Shown: piece after piece, positions 53,214-64,000 of the stretch
How the letters are laid out: each line of letters opens with the position of its first letter
Position numbering within the stretch: position 1 is the first letter of the stretch
Source: Tillandsia leiboldiana
Lineage: Eukaryota > Streptophyta > Magnoliopsida > Poales > Bromeliaceae
Direction: 5' to 3'
Assembly (NCBI GenBank): GCA_029204045.2
Contig: CM055066.1
Span: forward strand, 14,146,484-14,210,483
DNA length: 64,000 nucleotides
Notes under the pieces: model-generated
Seen by the model: the letters and a program-made list of their open reading frames with translations, nothing else
What the model was told of the DNA's origin: nothing
Database searches by the model: none
Made by a program: the position numbers and the translations under genes

Positions 53214-55302
53214 TAGGAATATAGGTCGTTGAGGACTTAGTGACCCTAGGCTATTGGTTGGACAGTAGGATGACTGTCGTGAGAGACGTGACTTTAGCGA
53301 GAGTCCTGATTGAGTTGTACCTCCCCCAGAGGAATGGGGCGAGTGATCTTATATGTTATTTCTCTAAAGATGATTATGTTGGCCGCAGACAACATAATGC
53401 TTTAGTAAGGGTAACATGCTATAGACTTTCGCTTGATTGGGTCGAGAGAGTTTTGGTCCTAATGTTTGTTCTGTTGCAGTGGTTTTCGATGCTTCCGAGA
53501 CGTCGTGCAGCGGCGAGGGCGTGTTTGACCATGGATGAGGAGCCCGAACAGTGGGAGGATGAATGGACAGAGCAGAGTAAGGTCTGAGAGTTACGGGCCT
53601 AGGTGGCCCAGACGTTGAGGCGATGCGGCGCTAGGAAGAGAACATGGAGCGCGTGAGGCGCATGCTTGAGCAGAGAGCATCTCCCGGGGTATCGCCAGTA
53701 GTACCTCCGGCCGCGACATTGTCGACTTCGACCCATATCGCACTGTGGATAGTGCAGGAGCAGCAGGAAATTGCCGATCGGTTGTATACTTCATCCAGTT
53801 CCATCCCCTGTAGATTTCGGGACCGAGTTTGGAGCCTTAGGAGGCCGAGAACTGGATTGCTGCTATGGAAAAGTAATTTGAAGATTTGTTCATCCTGGAG
53901 AAGCATCTGGTGCACTTGGTTATGCACTTTTGGATAAGGACGCCGTGAGTTGGTGGCGTCGAGTTCGTCCCGTTGGACCACCGGGAGCGCAGTTGATGAC
54001 CTGGAGCGAGTTTCTGCGATTGTTGAGCAGTGTACCCCACGTAGCCAGGATGAGGCCTAGAAGGTTGATCATGTTTGTGAGGGGACTACATTAGGATACC
54101 TATCACTTTGGGCATTCTCGGCGAGCGCCAACTTTTGATGCATACTCGATGGATTGACCGAGGCCAGTGATCATGTCCGAGAGAGACGGAGAGCGAGGGA
54201 TCAGCTCCAGAGAGAGACGTCCAGTATCGCCTGATTTTGGGATAGTTGAGTGGATCGAGGTTGCCATGGTTCCCGTCTCAGGGTCATGTGTCTCAGAGGA
54301 GACAGAGACCAAGAGGATCTCGACAGTCGAGGCACCAGCAGTAGTGTCAGGATGAGTATGTCTTTTGCGAAGGGCCGCATTCATCGCCATAGCGTGGCCT
54401 CAGGAAGGGGCAATGTTTTCATAAGGATAGTCAGGACATTTTCAGGCAGAGTGTCCCTGAGTGGTGCTCATGGTTTTGCCGCTTGCGACAGCACCTCCAC
54501 ACTACCCCTTCAGGATGAAGAGGTTCATCCGACTTACCGGAGCCGTGATGCCGAGACAGATAGAGCGATAGCCGCCAGCATCTAGTGGATGAGTTTGTGC
54601 AGCCGGTCAGAGGGCACCAGGATAGTGGATTGTGTCTTACCTGGGGTGGTCTTCCTTATAGTCATTGGATTTGGAGCATGTTGATGCCGACATCGCTTGT
54701 GCATGTTTCAGTAGAGCATGGGTAGCTTTGAGTGGGCCAGAGATGGGACTGTTGGCTTGTGCACGTGAGGATCAGGTTCCAGATCACGTATAGCACATGG
54801 ATGAGTGTTGCTAGTCCTGCCAGTGCAGTTGGACTTGGGATTTGATCCATTGAGTTGTTAGTCCTACATCAGTTCCGAGATGTCGATATGAGGATGGATA
54901 GAGATTGGTTATTCCAATGTTATGCTATCATGGATTGTCGAGAGTGGACAATGGCCCTCCGTGGACCTGGTCAGGAGGAATGTGTTTATAGAGGATGCTA
55001 GAGCACGACAGAGGTTGAGTCGTGGTTGAATCGCTGTGCTAGCGACTGTAGAGGAGGTGCCTACGGCGGCACCGGGACTAAAGAATATCCTTACCGCCCG
55101 GGTGATCCCGGGTGTGAGTCTACCTGAGCTAATATTGAAGCCGCCGTTTAGTGAGATTGAGATCGAGATAGTGATTGACGTGGTTTTGGAAACTGCGCCG
55201 ACTTCGGCAGCACCCCTTGGAGTATCACCCGTGAGACAGAAAGAGAGAGCTATTAGCGCAGTTGCGGATATGAGGGATTGAGAGGTCTGTGTGACCCAGT
55301 AC
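53214..55302 (+). pseudogene. Decayed gag-protease interior of element J, first part
   Basis: Gag opens near 53490 (MLPRRRAAARACLTMDEEPEQ), equivalent to the K start, but soon meets stops and frameshifts. Near 54.88 kb a MRMDRDWL-like piece recalls the LGMDWL segment of protease. At 55036-55281 LATVEEVPTAAPG and EIVIDVV match the protease-RT linker. No domain is intact. The segment ends in AGTAC, the left target duplication of solo LTR E. Confidence 0.82.
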
Positions 55303-58300
55303 TGTGGTGATCCGAAATTCTACAGGGCTTTTTACAGTGTGACCGGCAGCTTCTGGAGGGCTACGCGGCAGGACGGCGATGTTCGAGCGCCAACTTGGAC
55401 ACAAGTGATGAACTCCGGGCTTAAAATGGATCACGTGGGTAATCCGGGGACCCCGTCGGATGTTTAGAGGTGTTTACGCGCAAAACGGATATCAAATTTA
55501 GGCTCAGCGCGAAATTCGTGTTAAAAACACCTTTCCAGGAGCCTCCGGCAATATATAGGATTGGAATTTGGCGAAATGGACGCCGGATTTGGAATCAGCG
55601 CGCGAAAACGGTCAAAATGGGCTATTTACACATATTTTGCGGATGTTGCTACAGTGTTTTACTGTTCACCGGCCGGAACAGTAACTCCGGCGATCGCCGC
55701 CGGCGGCGGCGGCAGCGGGCAGCGCCGGCGGGCGGCGGCGCGGCATCTGGCAGGCGGAACGGCGGCAGCGCGCGGCGCGGGTAGGGCGCGGGCAGCGCGC
55801 AGGCGCGCGGGTAGGCGCGCGGGCAGGCGCGCGGTCCACGCGGCCGGCGTGCACCGAGGCGGGGACACGTGGCATCACCCTATAGGCTGGCTCACAGCTC
55901 CCGGTCTACGGAGTTTGGCCGTTGGGTATTGGTTCATGGTGCACCCGGGGGTGGACACGTAGCAGGATATCATTGGCTCGGTGTACAGAGGTTCGTGCAC
56001 CGGGTGCAGCAGTCAGTGGCAGGGACACGTGGCGCTTCCCTATTGGTTGGTCTACTGTGCGGGCAGAAGGGCAGCTGGCGCGTCTGGGCGCGCGGGCAGG
56101 CGCGGTCGTGCCACGTGGCGCAGATCCATTGTGTGAGATTGGTGTTTCGTGTTCTTGGGCCACGTGGCAGCATGTGATTGGCAGTTTTTGGTGTTTCCTG
56201 TTCGGCGGGACATAGAGGGAATTATTGGAAATGCTTTTTTGGTTTTTCCTATTAGTTCCATTCGAGAAGACTTGGGAGAGCATTTTCACCATTTTCGAGG
56301 CCTCATCTTCCTGAGGGATGAGAGGATGAAACCTTCTCCAAGAAGAGAGGAATGCTCCTGCGAAGTTTCGGATTTTTCGACGGCACAGATTACGGGATTT
56401 CCATTTTCTCCGGCGCGGCGCGACGTTCCTTCATCGGTGTACCCCTTTCGTCGCGTTTCGATGCCAGAGCCCTCCCGGCCTACCCCGATCACATTTTCCG
56501 GTGATTCTTGTGCCATTGGAACGGCGACTGACAGAGCTTTAATCTTGGTATTTGCTGTGATTGAGTTTTGGATAGCGGTTTGATCTTTCGGCGATATCTC
56601 TGTAACCGGGCATCGGATTGGGGTGATTCAAAAGGCGATTTGCATCTACACATCACGAGGAATATCCCCAAATTTTCATGGAATTTTCTAAATTTTCTCC
56701 GAAGGTGAAAAGTCTCTATTTACAGAACCTTGCGATTCAGATTTTGTGATTGGTTTATTTCGGGGTGGTTCCCTTGTCGAATTTGTATCTCAGCGTAGGA
56801 AACTCAGGTGTGAACGTGCAGGTACTCATTTCGACCGGTTCGTCGCGAGAATCGTGATAGTATTTTTCCTGGAATTTTTCGAGCAGATCTCATAGGTGAA
56901 AAAGGCAAAACCGTGGACTATTATGTTTTGGACAGATTTTGTGTGAGCATAGTATATTAATTGTGCATGTCCTTTTGGGGTGCTTTGTGCAGTGTTGTGG
57001 TGATTGCTTAGACCGGGCGTGGACTTCACTGTTGGGACCAGGATTTAGCGCTCGAGGTGGGTGGTTGCTTTATTCCTCTTTTCTGATATACCCACTAGGA
57101 ATATTAGAGAGATCCCCTCTATTGGATATATTGAATGGTCACCTAATGGACATGCATGCTTAACTAAATAATTGTGAGCCTATCATATGGAAAACATTAT
57201 ATTGGAAACTTGATAATGGTTGGAACTTATACATGCTTACATGGACGTCATTTTAGCATTTAACCTTGCATAAGGGGGGGGATGTACTTTCATATTGAGA
57301 TATTGTGAAACGTCTTGTGGGAGGGTACCACTTGAGGATTTTTGGATAGGCATAGGTGGATGATTCATGTGAGGGTGATTAGCAGGTTATGGACATGTGT
57401 GTGGTTGGATTATGATTTAGCATGACGATTACACCCAGGTGGAGTTATTATTGGATACACATGTGGAACCACTATTTGTCACTCCCCTTCTTTCTTCCAT
57501 GAGGAGATAGGCTTGATTTTATGGATACCTAGTTAGACCATTTCTGATCGCTACACTATATGTTGGGACTGACTTAGGAGAAACCCTATTATTTCTTCTC
57601 TCCCTATTCCCTAGGCAGGCGGCTATTTGTTTCTCGGGTTTAAGCAGGGATTGGCATAGTGTAGCCGGGGCTTGGATTTTAGCTTTTGGGGTATTGTGGC
57701 TACCGCGGATAGTAGGCGGTTGACCGGATGTCGGATCTTGGTCAGGATTGTTATTATGAGTGTTGTTGTGAACCCCTTGCTTTTGATTACCCGCTAGGCA
57801 CTTGAGTAGCTTCCTTGATTAAAAGGCTAAATGCATTTTACGTATGGCAATGGCAGGCTTGGTTGAGATTAAACCAGATATTGTTAGAACTTGCTTAATT
57901 GGGGATTATGATTGTAGAGCAGTAACATCATGGTAAAAGATAAGGCTAATCAATAATTTGTGGGCTTTGGGTATGTGGTATAGGCAGGCGCAGGCTATCT
58001 CATATTTACTTCTCTCATACTGTTCTCTACATGCTCTAACATTATAAAGGTTATCGACATCTGTTTTATTTTATATCGTCTTGGGACATTTGCATGCTTG
58101 TATGGTCACCTAGATAGGCCACCCTTTTTCTGCTACACTATCATGCTGGAATTGATATAGGAGAAACCTTTTTATTATTCTTTTCTCCTTTCATTTGAGG
58201 CTCTGGGTATTTGTAGCTCGTGCGCGAGCAGGGGATTTGGGATAGTGTGGTCAGGATCTTGGGTTTTGGGACAGGCAGGCTTGATGGCAGGGTATTGCGG

Positions 58301-59321
58301 CAACCGCGGACCTTGGGCGGTTGACCGGAGGTTGCTTATGCATCAGATTGGGTATCAGGTCTCTAGTGGATGGAGTTTCCCACTATTTGTTATCTTGCAT
58401 CAGGTTGAGATCGGGTCTCCCTTTAGTGGATGGGTTTTCCCACTTTGATCAGAGTCATGATCCAGTCCTGCTGATTTATGATACTTATGTTACTGGATAC
58501 TGAGATACTTTACTCGTGTGGGTCGCTCCCCTCGAGTGCCACTCCGGAGTGCGCGACAGACAGACTTTGAGTCCTTGAGACTCCTTTGCTTCGGTGTTAT
58601 GCGTAGGCTGGCATACCCGTCGCGGCAGGCAGAGCAGGCAGTACTAGTGTTTACTGGTGGTCAGATTGGGTTTATTCAGGCAGGCATTTATATTCTGATG
58701 CATACTTTCAGCTATTCTTTTAGCTCAGTATTTAGAGGCATACTAGTGGTAGCTTTTCATCAGTAGTCATACTCATTGCATACCACCTTTATTTCTTTTG
58801 CCTCTGGTAGACCTAGTGGGCGTGTCAGAGTTGAGGTTTTACCCACTAGGGGAGGCTACTGGTTTACTAGTAGTTCTCATCCCCCATTCTTCTTTCCTCT
58901 TTTTCTTCTCCCTTATTTTGCAGTGTCTTCTGCGGGTGCTACTGGGCTTTCAGTGGCGGGTTGAGGAGAGAGGACGGCTGAGTAGATAGATCTCGAGACA
59001 GGACGAGCGTATTAGCTGGACGGATGGTGTACCCATGTTTCCTCAGACGGTTGTACTTTTATTTTGGGACTGGCTTTTGCCAGCAGGTTGTATTTTCTTT
59101 TGTGAGCAGGGAGAGACTGATGTATCATTTATACAGATGTATTGTATTTTATTTCCAGCTTCAGTCTGAGATGTGTTAGTTTTAGTTCAGCTCTGTTATT
59201 GCTCTTTTATTGTATCTCTTATATTTGAGCAGGTTATTGGCGCTTCGTGTACACGGAAATACCGTGTGCATGGCGGATCTGTAGACGGGCCCGGGTTCTG
59301 GTTTACACCCGGGGCGTGACA
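55303..59321 (+). mobile_element. Solo LTR E (K-related), with AGTAC target duplication
   Basis: The LTR is 4019 bp, from TGTGGTGATCC to CCCGGGGCGTGACA, with AGTAC on both sides (55298-55302 and 59322-59326) and the J interior resuming directly. Its 3' half matches LTR K closely (GTCGCTCCCCTCGAGTGCC, CTTCGGTGTTATGC). It is longer than K partly because a segment of about 580 bp (starting near 57550 and again near 58131) is duplicated and diverged. The GC-rich U3 holds an ERSE-like array; I do not see a clear TATA box. No genes. Confidence 0.93.
55866..56181 (-). promoter_or_regulatory. ERSE-like array in solo LTR E
   Basis: Five CACGTGGC-N8-ATTGG units, counted from the box, start at 55866 (ATAGG), 55956 (box CACGTAGC), 56026, 56112 (ATTGT) and 56161. 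Those at 56028-56046 and 56163-56181 are exact CCAAT-N9-CCACG on the minus strand, and the other three have one mismatch. It is the cleanest array in the window. Confidence 0.7.
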
Positions 59322-59326
59322 AGTAC

Positions 59327-60745
59327 CGCGTCGTGGGAATACGACAGTGAGGATCCGAGAGATTAATACTTGGGTTTGATGCCGTGCCGTTGGTACACGG
59401 CAGTGATGCCACGTTGTGAGTACACAACGGTGAGGGTTCTATGATGGTTTGAGTACAGACAGAATTGGTTTGTGTTTTGGTGTATGCCTTTGGGAGTTTG
59501 AGAGCATTATGGAACCGTACAGCCGAGGGCTGTGCCCTGATAGTGTTCACGATCCTGTAGGGGCATTGTGAGCTTACAGCGCAATCAAGTGGATTGACTA
59601 ATGCCCTGCCGCTTTAGGGATTTGAGGAATAGTGTGTTTCAGCTGAGTTTGGACGGGTTAGTAGCGGTACCCGTCGTGGGTATTTGGATTTATTTCCGAG
59701 GTGACTTTGATCATGAGGAGCATTTGAGGATAGTGCTGCAACTTCTAAGAGAGAAGAAGTCGTTTGCGAAGTTGAGAGAGTTTGCACTTGACCTCAGAAG
59801 GTTCTGTTGTTAGGCCATGTGATTTCAGTTGCAAGAGTGACAGAGGACCCAACGAAGAGTGATGCCGTTGAGGACTAGCTTAAGCCTATGTTAGTCGCAG
59901 AAGTCAGAGCTTTTGGACTAAGCTGGGCCAGTGTAGCTTTGAGGAGATAAGCTGAGGAGGATACCAGCATGGATGTAGATCTTTGCCAGTGTTAGAGAGA
60001 GAATTGAGTTATTCGTAGACCCTTGAACCGGAAGTACTTGGATACTCAGGAAGAGTTTGGTTGAGGTAACGCCGGTGGATAGAGTTTTCTAAGATGTATG
60101 ATTGATATCACAGTATTATCTCGGCAAGGACATTATGGTCAGGTACGCCTTGTCTAGGCAAGCAGTGCAACCTTGGAATGAGGTGATCGATTGTGGATGC
60201 CACTTTTGGAACTTGGAAATTGAGAGTTGGAAATTTGGGGAAATATTCATGATGTTGAATTTCTTTCCCTGTGGAGGATTGTGAGAGTGTATTTGTGGAA
60301 TTTTGAGCTTTTTGGTTACTAAGGAGCATCGGAGGAGTTGTGCCAATTGGGGGCCAGCTTGGAGTTTTGGATTGGAGACCATGATTTTGAAAGCCACTAT
60401 CCGCAGGGATATGTAGATTCGAGATTTACGCGGGGAGTTTGGTCCGCGACTATTTATCTGGCTGGAAGAAGTTTATTTGATCCCCCGCATGTTTTGGAAT
60501 TCACTTCCTTGAGATTGGACGAGGATTTTGAGTTATCAGGATCGACGGATGCAAATTCTTGCTTGTGAGGCAGAAGAATTATGCAGTCGGGTTACACCTT
60601 GAGTGAAGGTTCAGTGGAGCCATCATGATGAGTGAGAACGGCCACCTGTGAGCCTGAGGATGAGTTGAGTATTTCCTGTTCCTGTCTGATTGTGACACCC
60701 TCCTGAGTTATGGATTTATTCTGGTTTCGAGGACGAAACCATTTT
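59327..60745 (+). pseudogene. Decayed pol interior of element J, second part
   Basis: This continues the J interior after solo LTR E. Around 59690-59760 EHLRIVLQLLREKK is an RT remnant. Around 60120-60170 ALSRQAVQP corresponds to the end of RNase H in K. Near 60600 WSHHDE-like sequence recalls the chromodomain tail. The segments between them are deleted, leaving about 1.4 kb for what K encodes in more than 2.5 kb, and stops are frequent. Confidence 0.8.
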
Positions 60746-60758
60746 AAGGAGGGGAGAG
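60746..60758 (+). other. Polypurine tract of element J
   Basis: AAGGAGGGGAGAG directly precedes the LTR, as in element A at 1840-1852. Confidence 0.8.
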
Positions 60759-63700
60759 TCTAGAGTACCGGGACTTCGGATAGTGCACCGACTTCGCAAG
60801 ATGGCGTGGTGCGGAGAAATCGCCTCAAGCGTGTTCCTTATTTGATTACAGCGGGGTTCGGGAGGTTACGGACTGATGCGGAGGACCCGAAGGCAAAAAG
60901 TGAGTTGGAGTTGGCAATTATTGGAGCCGGTTTTTGGATTGAGCACACCGACTCCATAGTTGAGCTTTTTGAGTGGGAAAAGCTTTGGACCTGCGTATTT
61001 TCAGATAACAGCGGAGTTCGGGAGGTTTCGAATTGCTTCGGGAGCCCCGAAGGCGAAAAGTGAGTTGGAGTTGGCTAATTATGGATTAATTAATTAATTC
61101 ATTTAATTGATTTAGTCCGTGAAGTGAAGAAAGAAAGAAAGAAAGAAAGCAAGAGAAGAAAAATAAAGGGTTATAAGGGGTTTGAGTTATTTAATTGTTG
61201 AAGGGCATTTTGGTCTTTTCCTCACTCAGCCGCCTTACACCAGCCACTAATTAATTAAGTGCCACGTCACTTCTTCTTCATCTTCACCAAACAGAGGATT
61301 TAAGCAAAAACAGAGGAAAGAGAGAAAGAGAGAAAAGAAGGAAGAAGAAGAAGAAAAAAGAAGGAAAAGAGAAGAAATGGTTGAGAGGTGTGTTGGTGGA
61401 CCTCCTGCTAGTTGCCGTGTGGAGAGAGCGGGGCACGCGCGCGTCGGGCTCCAACGTGGTATGTGCAGTTTTTTTTTCGGAGAGCTTGGGTTTTTATTCT
61501 TGGGTTTTTATTTTGGTTTTTTGAGTTGGAGTGGCTGCTGCGAGGAGGAGGAGGCCGCGCGGGCGCGCAAGGGTGCGCGCACGGCCGGCGCGGACTGCTG
61601 TGCGGGCGCGCATGGGCGCCGCGCGCAGCATGGCGGGCGCGCAGCAGGGCGGGCCCGCCTGGGCGCCGCGCAGAGGATGCGGGCCGCTTGGGCGCCGCGT
61701 GGTTGGCCCATGGGCACCGCGCGGCTAGCGCCAGGGCACTGCACAGGCGCCAGGGGCGCCGCGCGTAGCTGCACCTGGGCGCTGCGCGCAGTTGTTGCGG
61801 CCGCCGCGCAGCAAGGCTGGCGTCGCGCGGCGGGCCCAGGCGCCTCGCGGGAGGCGCGGGCGCCGCACTAGCAACGGCAGCGCTGTGCGCAGCGACGCTA
61901 GCGTGGGGTGTTTCTCGCGTGGGGGCACGACGTCTTCGTCGGCTGGAGCTGGATTTTGGCCGTTGAGTTCGTGTTTTGTGCCGTGACCAGACTGATGAGT
62001 TTTCCTTTTCATCTTTTGTGCTTGGATCAGCAGTTTGGTGCGCGCGGTGAGCTGGGCGCCGCGCGAGCAGTTGGAGCCGACAGTGAGCAGCGTGCGGATT
62101 TTCTTCAGAGCTGTGGGGACTTTGGAGCTTGGAGTGTCCTGTCCACAGCACTTAGTGTGTGTTGTTAGATTTTTAGTGAGAGTGTGTGGGATTTATCTTA
62201 TGCTGAGAGCATTTTAAGAGTGTTGTGAGATTTGGAGTGTGCTGTGGACTTGTAGTGTGTGTGTGTGTTGTGTGTGAGTGCTGTGTTGTGGTTTTGGCTG
62301 TGGAGTGTGCCAGGGAGCGCAGGGATTTTTGTAGAGGACTCGAGGCATTTTCCGAGCTTCAGGGGATTTTTCTGAGGTTCGCGGCAGTCTGCGCGCGCGG
62401 CGCGGTTCGGTGTTTCGGCAGATTTTTGACAATGAGCGGTTCGGCGCTTCCCCGACTTCAGCGATGCCTGCGGAAAGCGATCCAGGTGGGTTGGAATTTC
62501 TCCAAAATGTATGGAATGCCCTTTAATGCTCCTGAATGCAATTTGATCATGTTTACCATGTTATTTTTACTGTAGTAAAATCTGATAGTTGCGTGGAATT
62601 TTCTAGAAAAAATTATTAGAACCCATGATTATTTTTAGCATACTCCTGATGTTATATGACACTAGATTTCATGTTTTGTTTGCATTTTAATTGCACCTAA
62701 ATCGTTTTAAAAATTGAGAAAACCCGTTTTAAGAAAATCAGCTTTTTAAATGTGGTTTTTAAATCATGAGTTCGCCAGAGGTATGGCATAGGTTCAGGGT
62801 GCATTGGACCTCGTGCCTGGGGGCCGAGTGGGTACTTTTTTGAGTTTTCGAGATGAGCTCTAGTATCAGGTGAGTTGAGGTTTATTGTCGAGATTGTTGA
62901 GATTATTCTAGATCAGGGATTGTGTATTATCAGATTGAGTCGTGGAGGTGGTTCTCCGACTTAGCTTTGAGAGTTGGGGTTCTGGCAGATCGAGTCGTGG
63001 AGGTTTCCCGACTTAGCCATGGGTTGTGCATTATCAGATTGAGTCGTAGAGGGTTCTCCGACAGATTATGGGAGGATTTGGGCATACCTGATTGAGTCGT
63101 GGAGTCTTTTTCCGGCTGAGTTGTGTTATTTGAACATTGAGTTTCCGATCTGTTTGATCGTGGATCATAGCCTGCATGTGCCGCTTGTTGAGACAGTTGA
63201 GACTGATGAGATACTTGAGTTCGGTGGGGTTCCTCCCCTTGAGCTACACCCCGGGTGCGTGTTGTTGATGCGACTAGTTGATACACTAGAGTTCGCTTGA
63301 GATTGAGATAGTCCGTGTGGGACGCCCTATGTAAGTCCCGTCCCAGTGGGGATGAGGTGGCAGTAGGTTTGGCGCAGGCTTGACTGGACCCTATGTGGCA
63401 GTCATTGAGATTGGGTGATATGAGAGAGTGATTGCATAGCATGTTCTTAGATGAGTTTTCCTTTGGGCATGATACTTGAGGCATATTAGCAGTAGCGAGT
63501 GTATGCATATTTATAGTAGAGTTTACTTGAGCATGATGATTGTGGCATGTTAGCTGCAGTTTTCTTTCAGCTTACCTTTTATCTATCTATCTGCATACCT
63601 ATCTGTTTGCCTCCAGTAGACTTAGTGGGCATACCGTAGATATTGGTGACGGTACCCACTGGGATCTACCTTCTGCAGTAGATCTCACACCCGCTGCGGT

Positions 63701-64000
63701 GACAGGTTATTGAGGTTGCTGTTCCGGCTTAGCACGCGCGGAGACAGCTGATCGAGTTGAGGACGTGGCCGAGTAGTTCCTTACCAGCATTGAGAGTCAG
63801 AGGTAGATGTACCCGGTATTTTGTTTTATGATTCCACTTTTGTACTGGACATTCTGAGAGATCTGTGAGGTTGTTTTATTTTATATAGGGTGTGAGACTA
63901 TGTATTGAGGATTTTTATTTATTTCAGATGTTCAGTTTGATTTCTGTAGTTTTTAGTTCTTTTTCAGCTCTGATACATGTTTAGATATATATCTTTTGCA
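60759..64000 (+). repeat. 3' LTR of element J (cut by window end)
   Basis: It is collinear with 49757-53103. The first bases read TCTAGAG where the 5' LTR has TGTAGAG, so the terminal dinucleotide is mutated. It has a single 29-bp unit where the 5' LTR has three. The hairpin 2 arms GATCTAC (63663-63669) and GTAGATC (63678-63684) are kept. The window ends about 90 bp short of the expected LTR end. Confidence 0.9.

Larger units (their letters stand above)
49757..64000 (+). mobile_element. Element J: decayed Ty3/gypsy element inserted in LTR H (runs off window)
   Basis: 5' LTR (49757-53192), PBS (53201-53213), decayed interior (to 60745, split by solo LTR E), polypurine tract (60746-60758) and 3' LTR (60759 to beyond 64000). 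In about 300 bp compared between the LTRs (51101-51400 and the matching part near 62.0-62.3 kb) I count about ten substitutions. J is therefore older than K but younger than the H copy it cut. It belongs to the same family as A. Confidence 0.88.

Noticed and set aside
61408..62151. 247-codon minus-strand frame in the 3' LTR of J
   Set aside because: GC-rich artefact; not maintained as one frame in the 5' LTR.

Overview
This window reads as TE-saturated nuclear DNA of a flowering plant, and I find no host protein-coding, rRNA or tRNA gene in it. The evidence is a Ty3/gypsy chromovirus of the Del/Tekay type with a C-terminal chromodomain, repeated primer-binding sites matching plant initiator tRNA-Met (TGGTATCAGAGC), LTRs of about 2.5-4 kb, and insertions nested inside insertions. 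The species cannot be decided from the sequence; a monocot is only a guess. Only one long open reading frame is credible, the 1.6 kilo-residue gag-pol polyprotein at 6913-11676. Nearly all other long frames lie in GC-rich LTR DNA and are accidental.

Layout. 1-1852 is the decayed 3' internal part of element A (+), followed by its LTR (1853-3310 and 15032-16710). That LTR is split by element K (3311-15031), a nearly full-length Tekay-like element with two 3.3 kb LTRs. Next comes an inverted relative, C: a 227-bp internal remnant and an LTR on the minus strand (16711-19483). At 19413-27015 a 2534/2535-bp segment is present three times in tandem with almost no divergence. Each unit holds the tip of LTR C, a + strand LTR remnant (B), a 214-bp AT-rich linker and part of a minus-strand LTR (D). 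D continues to about 29.4 kb or further and contains a 31-bp-periodic array of hairpin-like repeats. A PIF/Harbinger-type MITE (30943-31845) with TTA duplications and a 36-G run follows, then a minus-strand LTR remnant (F, 32255 to about 33600), unresolved DNA, and the 3' end of a + strand LTR (G, ending 37524) with its PBS and a short gag start.

Element H (minus strand, from 38095) cuts G. H has a 3.8-kb LTR and only about 1.8 kb of internal DNA (broken gag and protease remnants, no RT or integrase). Its 5' LTR is interrupted by solo LTR I (44201-47329, perfect CAGCG duplication) and then by element J (+, from 49757 past the window end). J has a decayed interior containing solo LTR E (55303-59321, perfect AGTAC duplication). 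Sampled LTR pairs differ by roughly 1% for K, 1.5% for H and 3% for J.

The most interesting signals are cis-acting. Five LTR types (K, D, H, I, E) carry U3 arrays matching the ER-stress response element CCAAT-N9-CCACG at fixed spacing. Three places carry decameric palindromes on a 20-21-bp register. One LTR has 15 inverted-repeat cores every 31 bp. Many LTRs share a leader hairpin pair that shows one compensatory base-pair change. The K polyprotein is uninterrupted, yet it has a substituted protease catalytic residue and lacks a short conserved RT segment, so it may be a full-length but enzymatically dead element.
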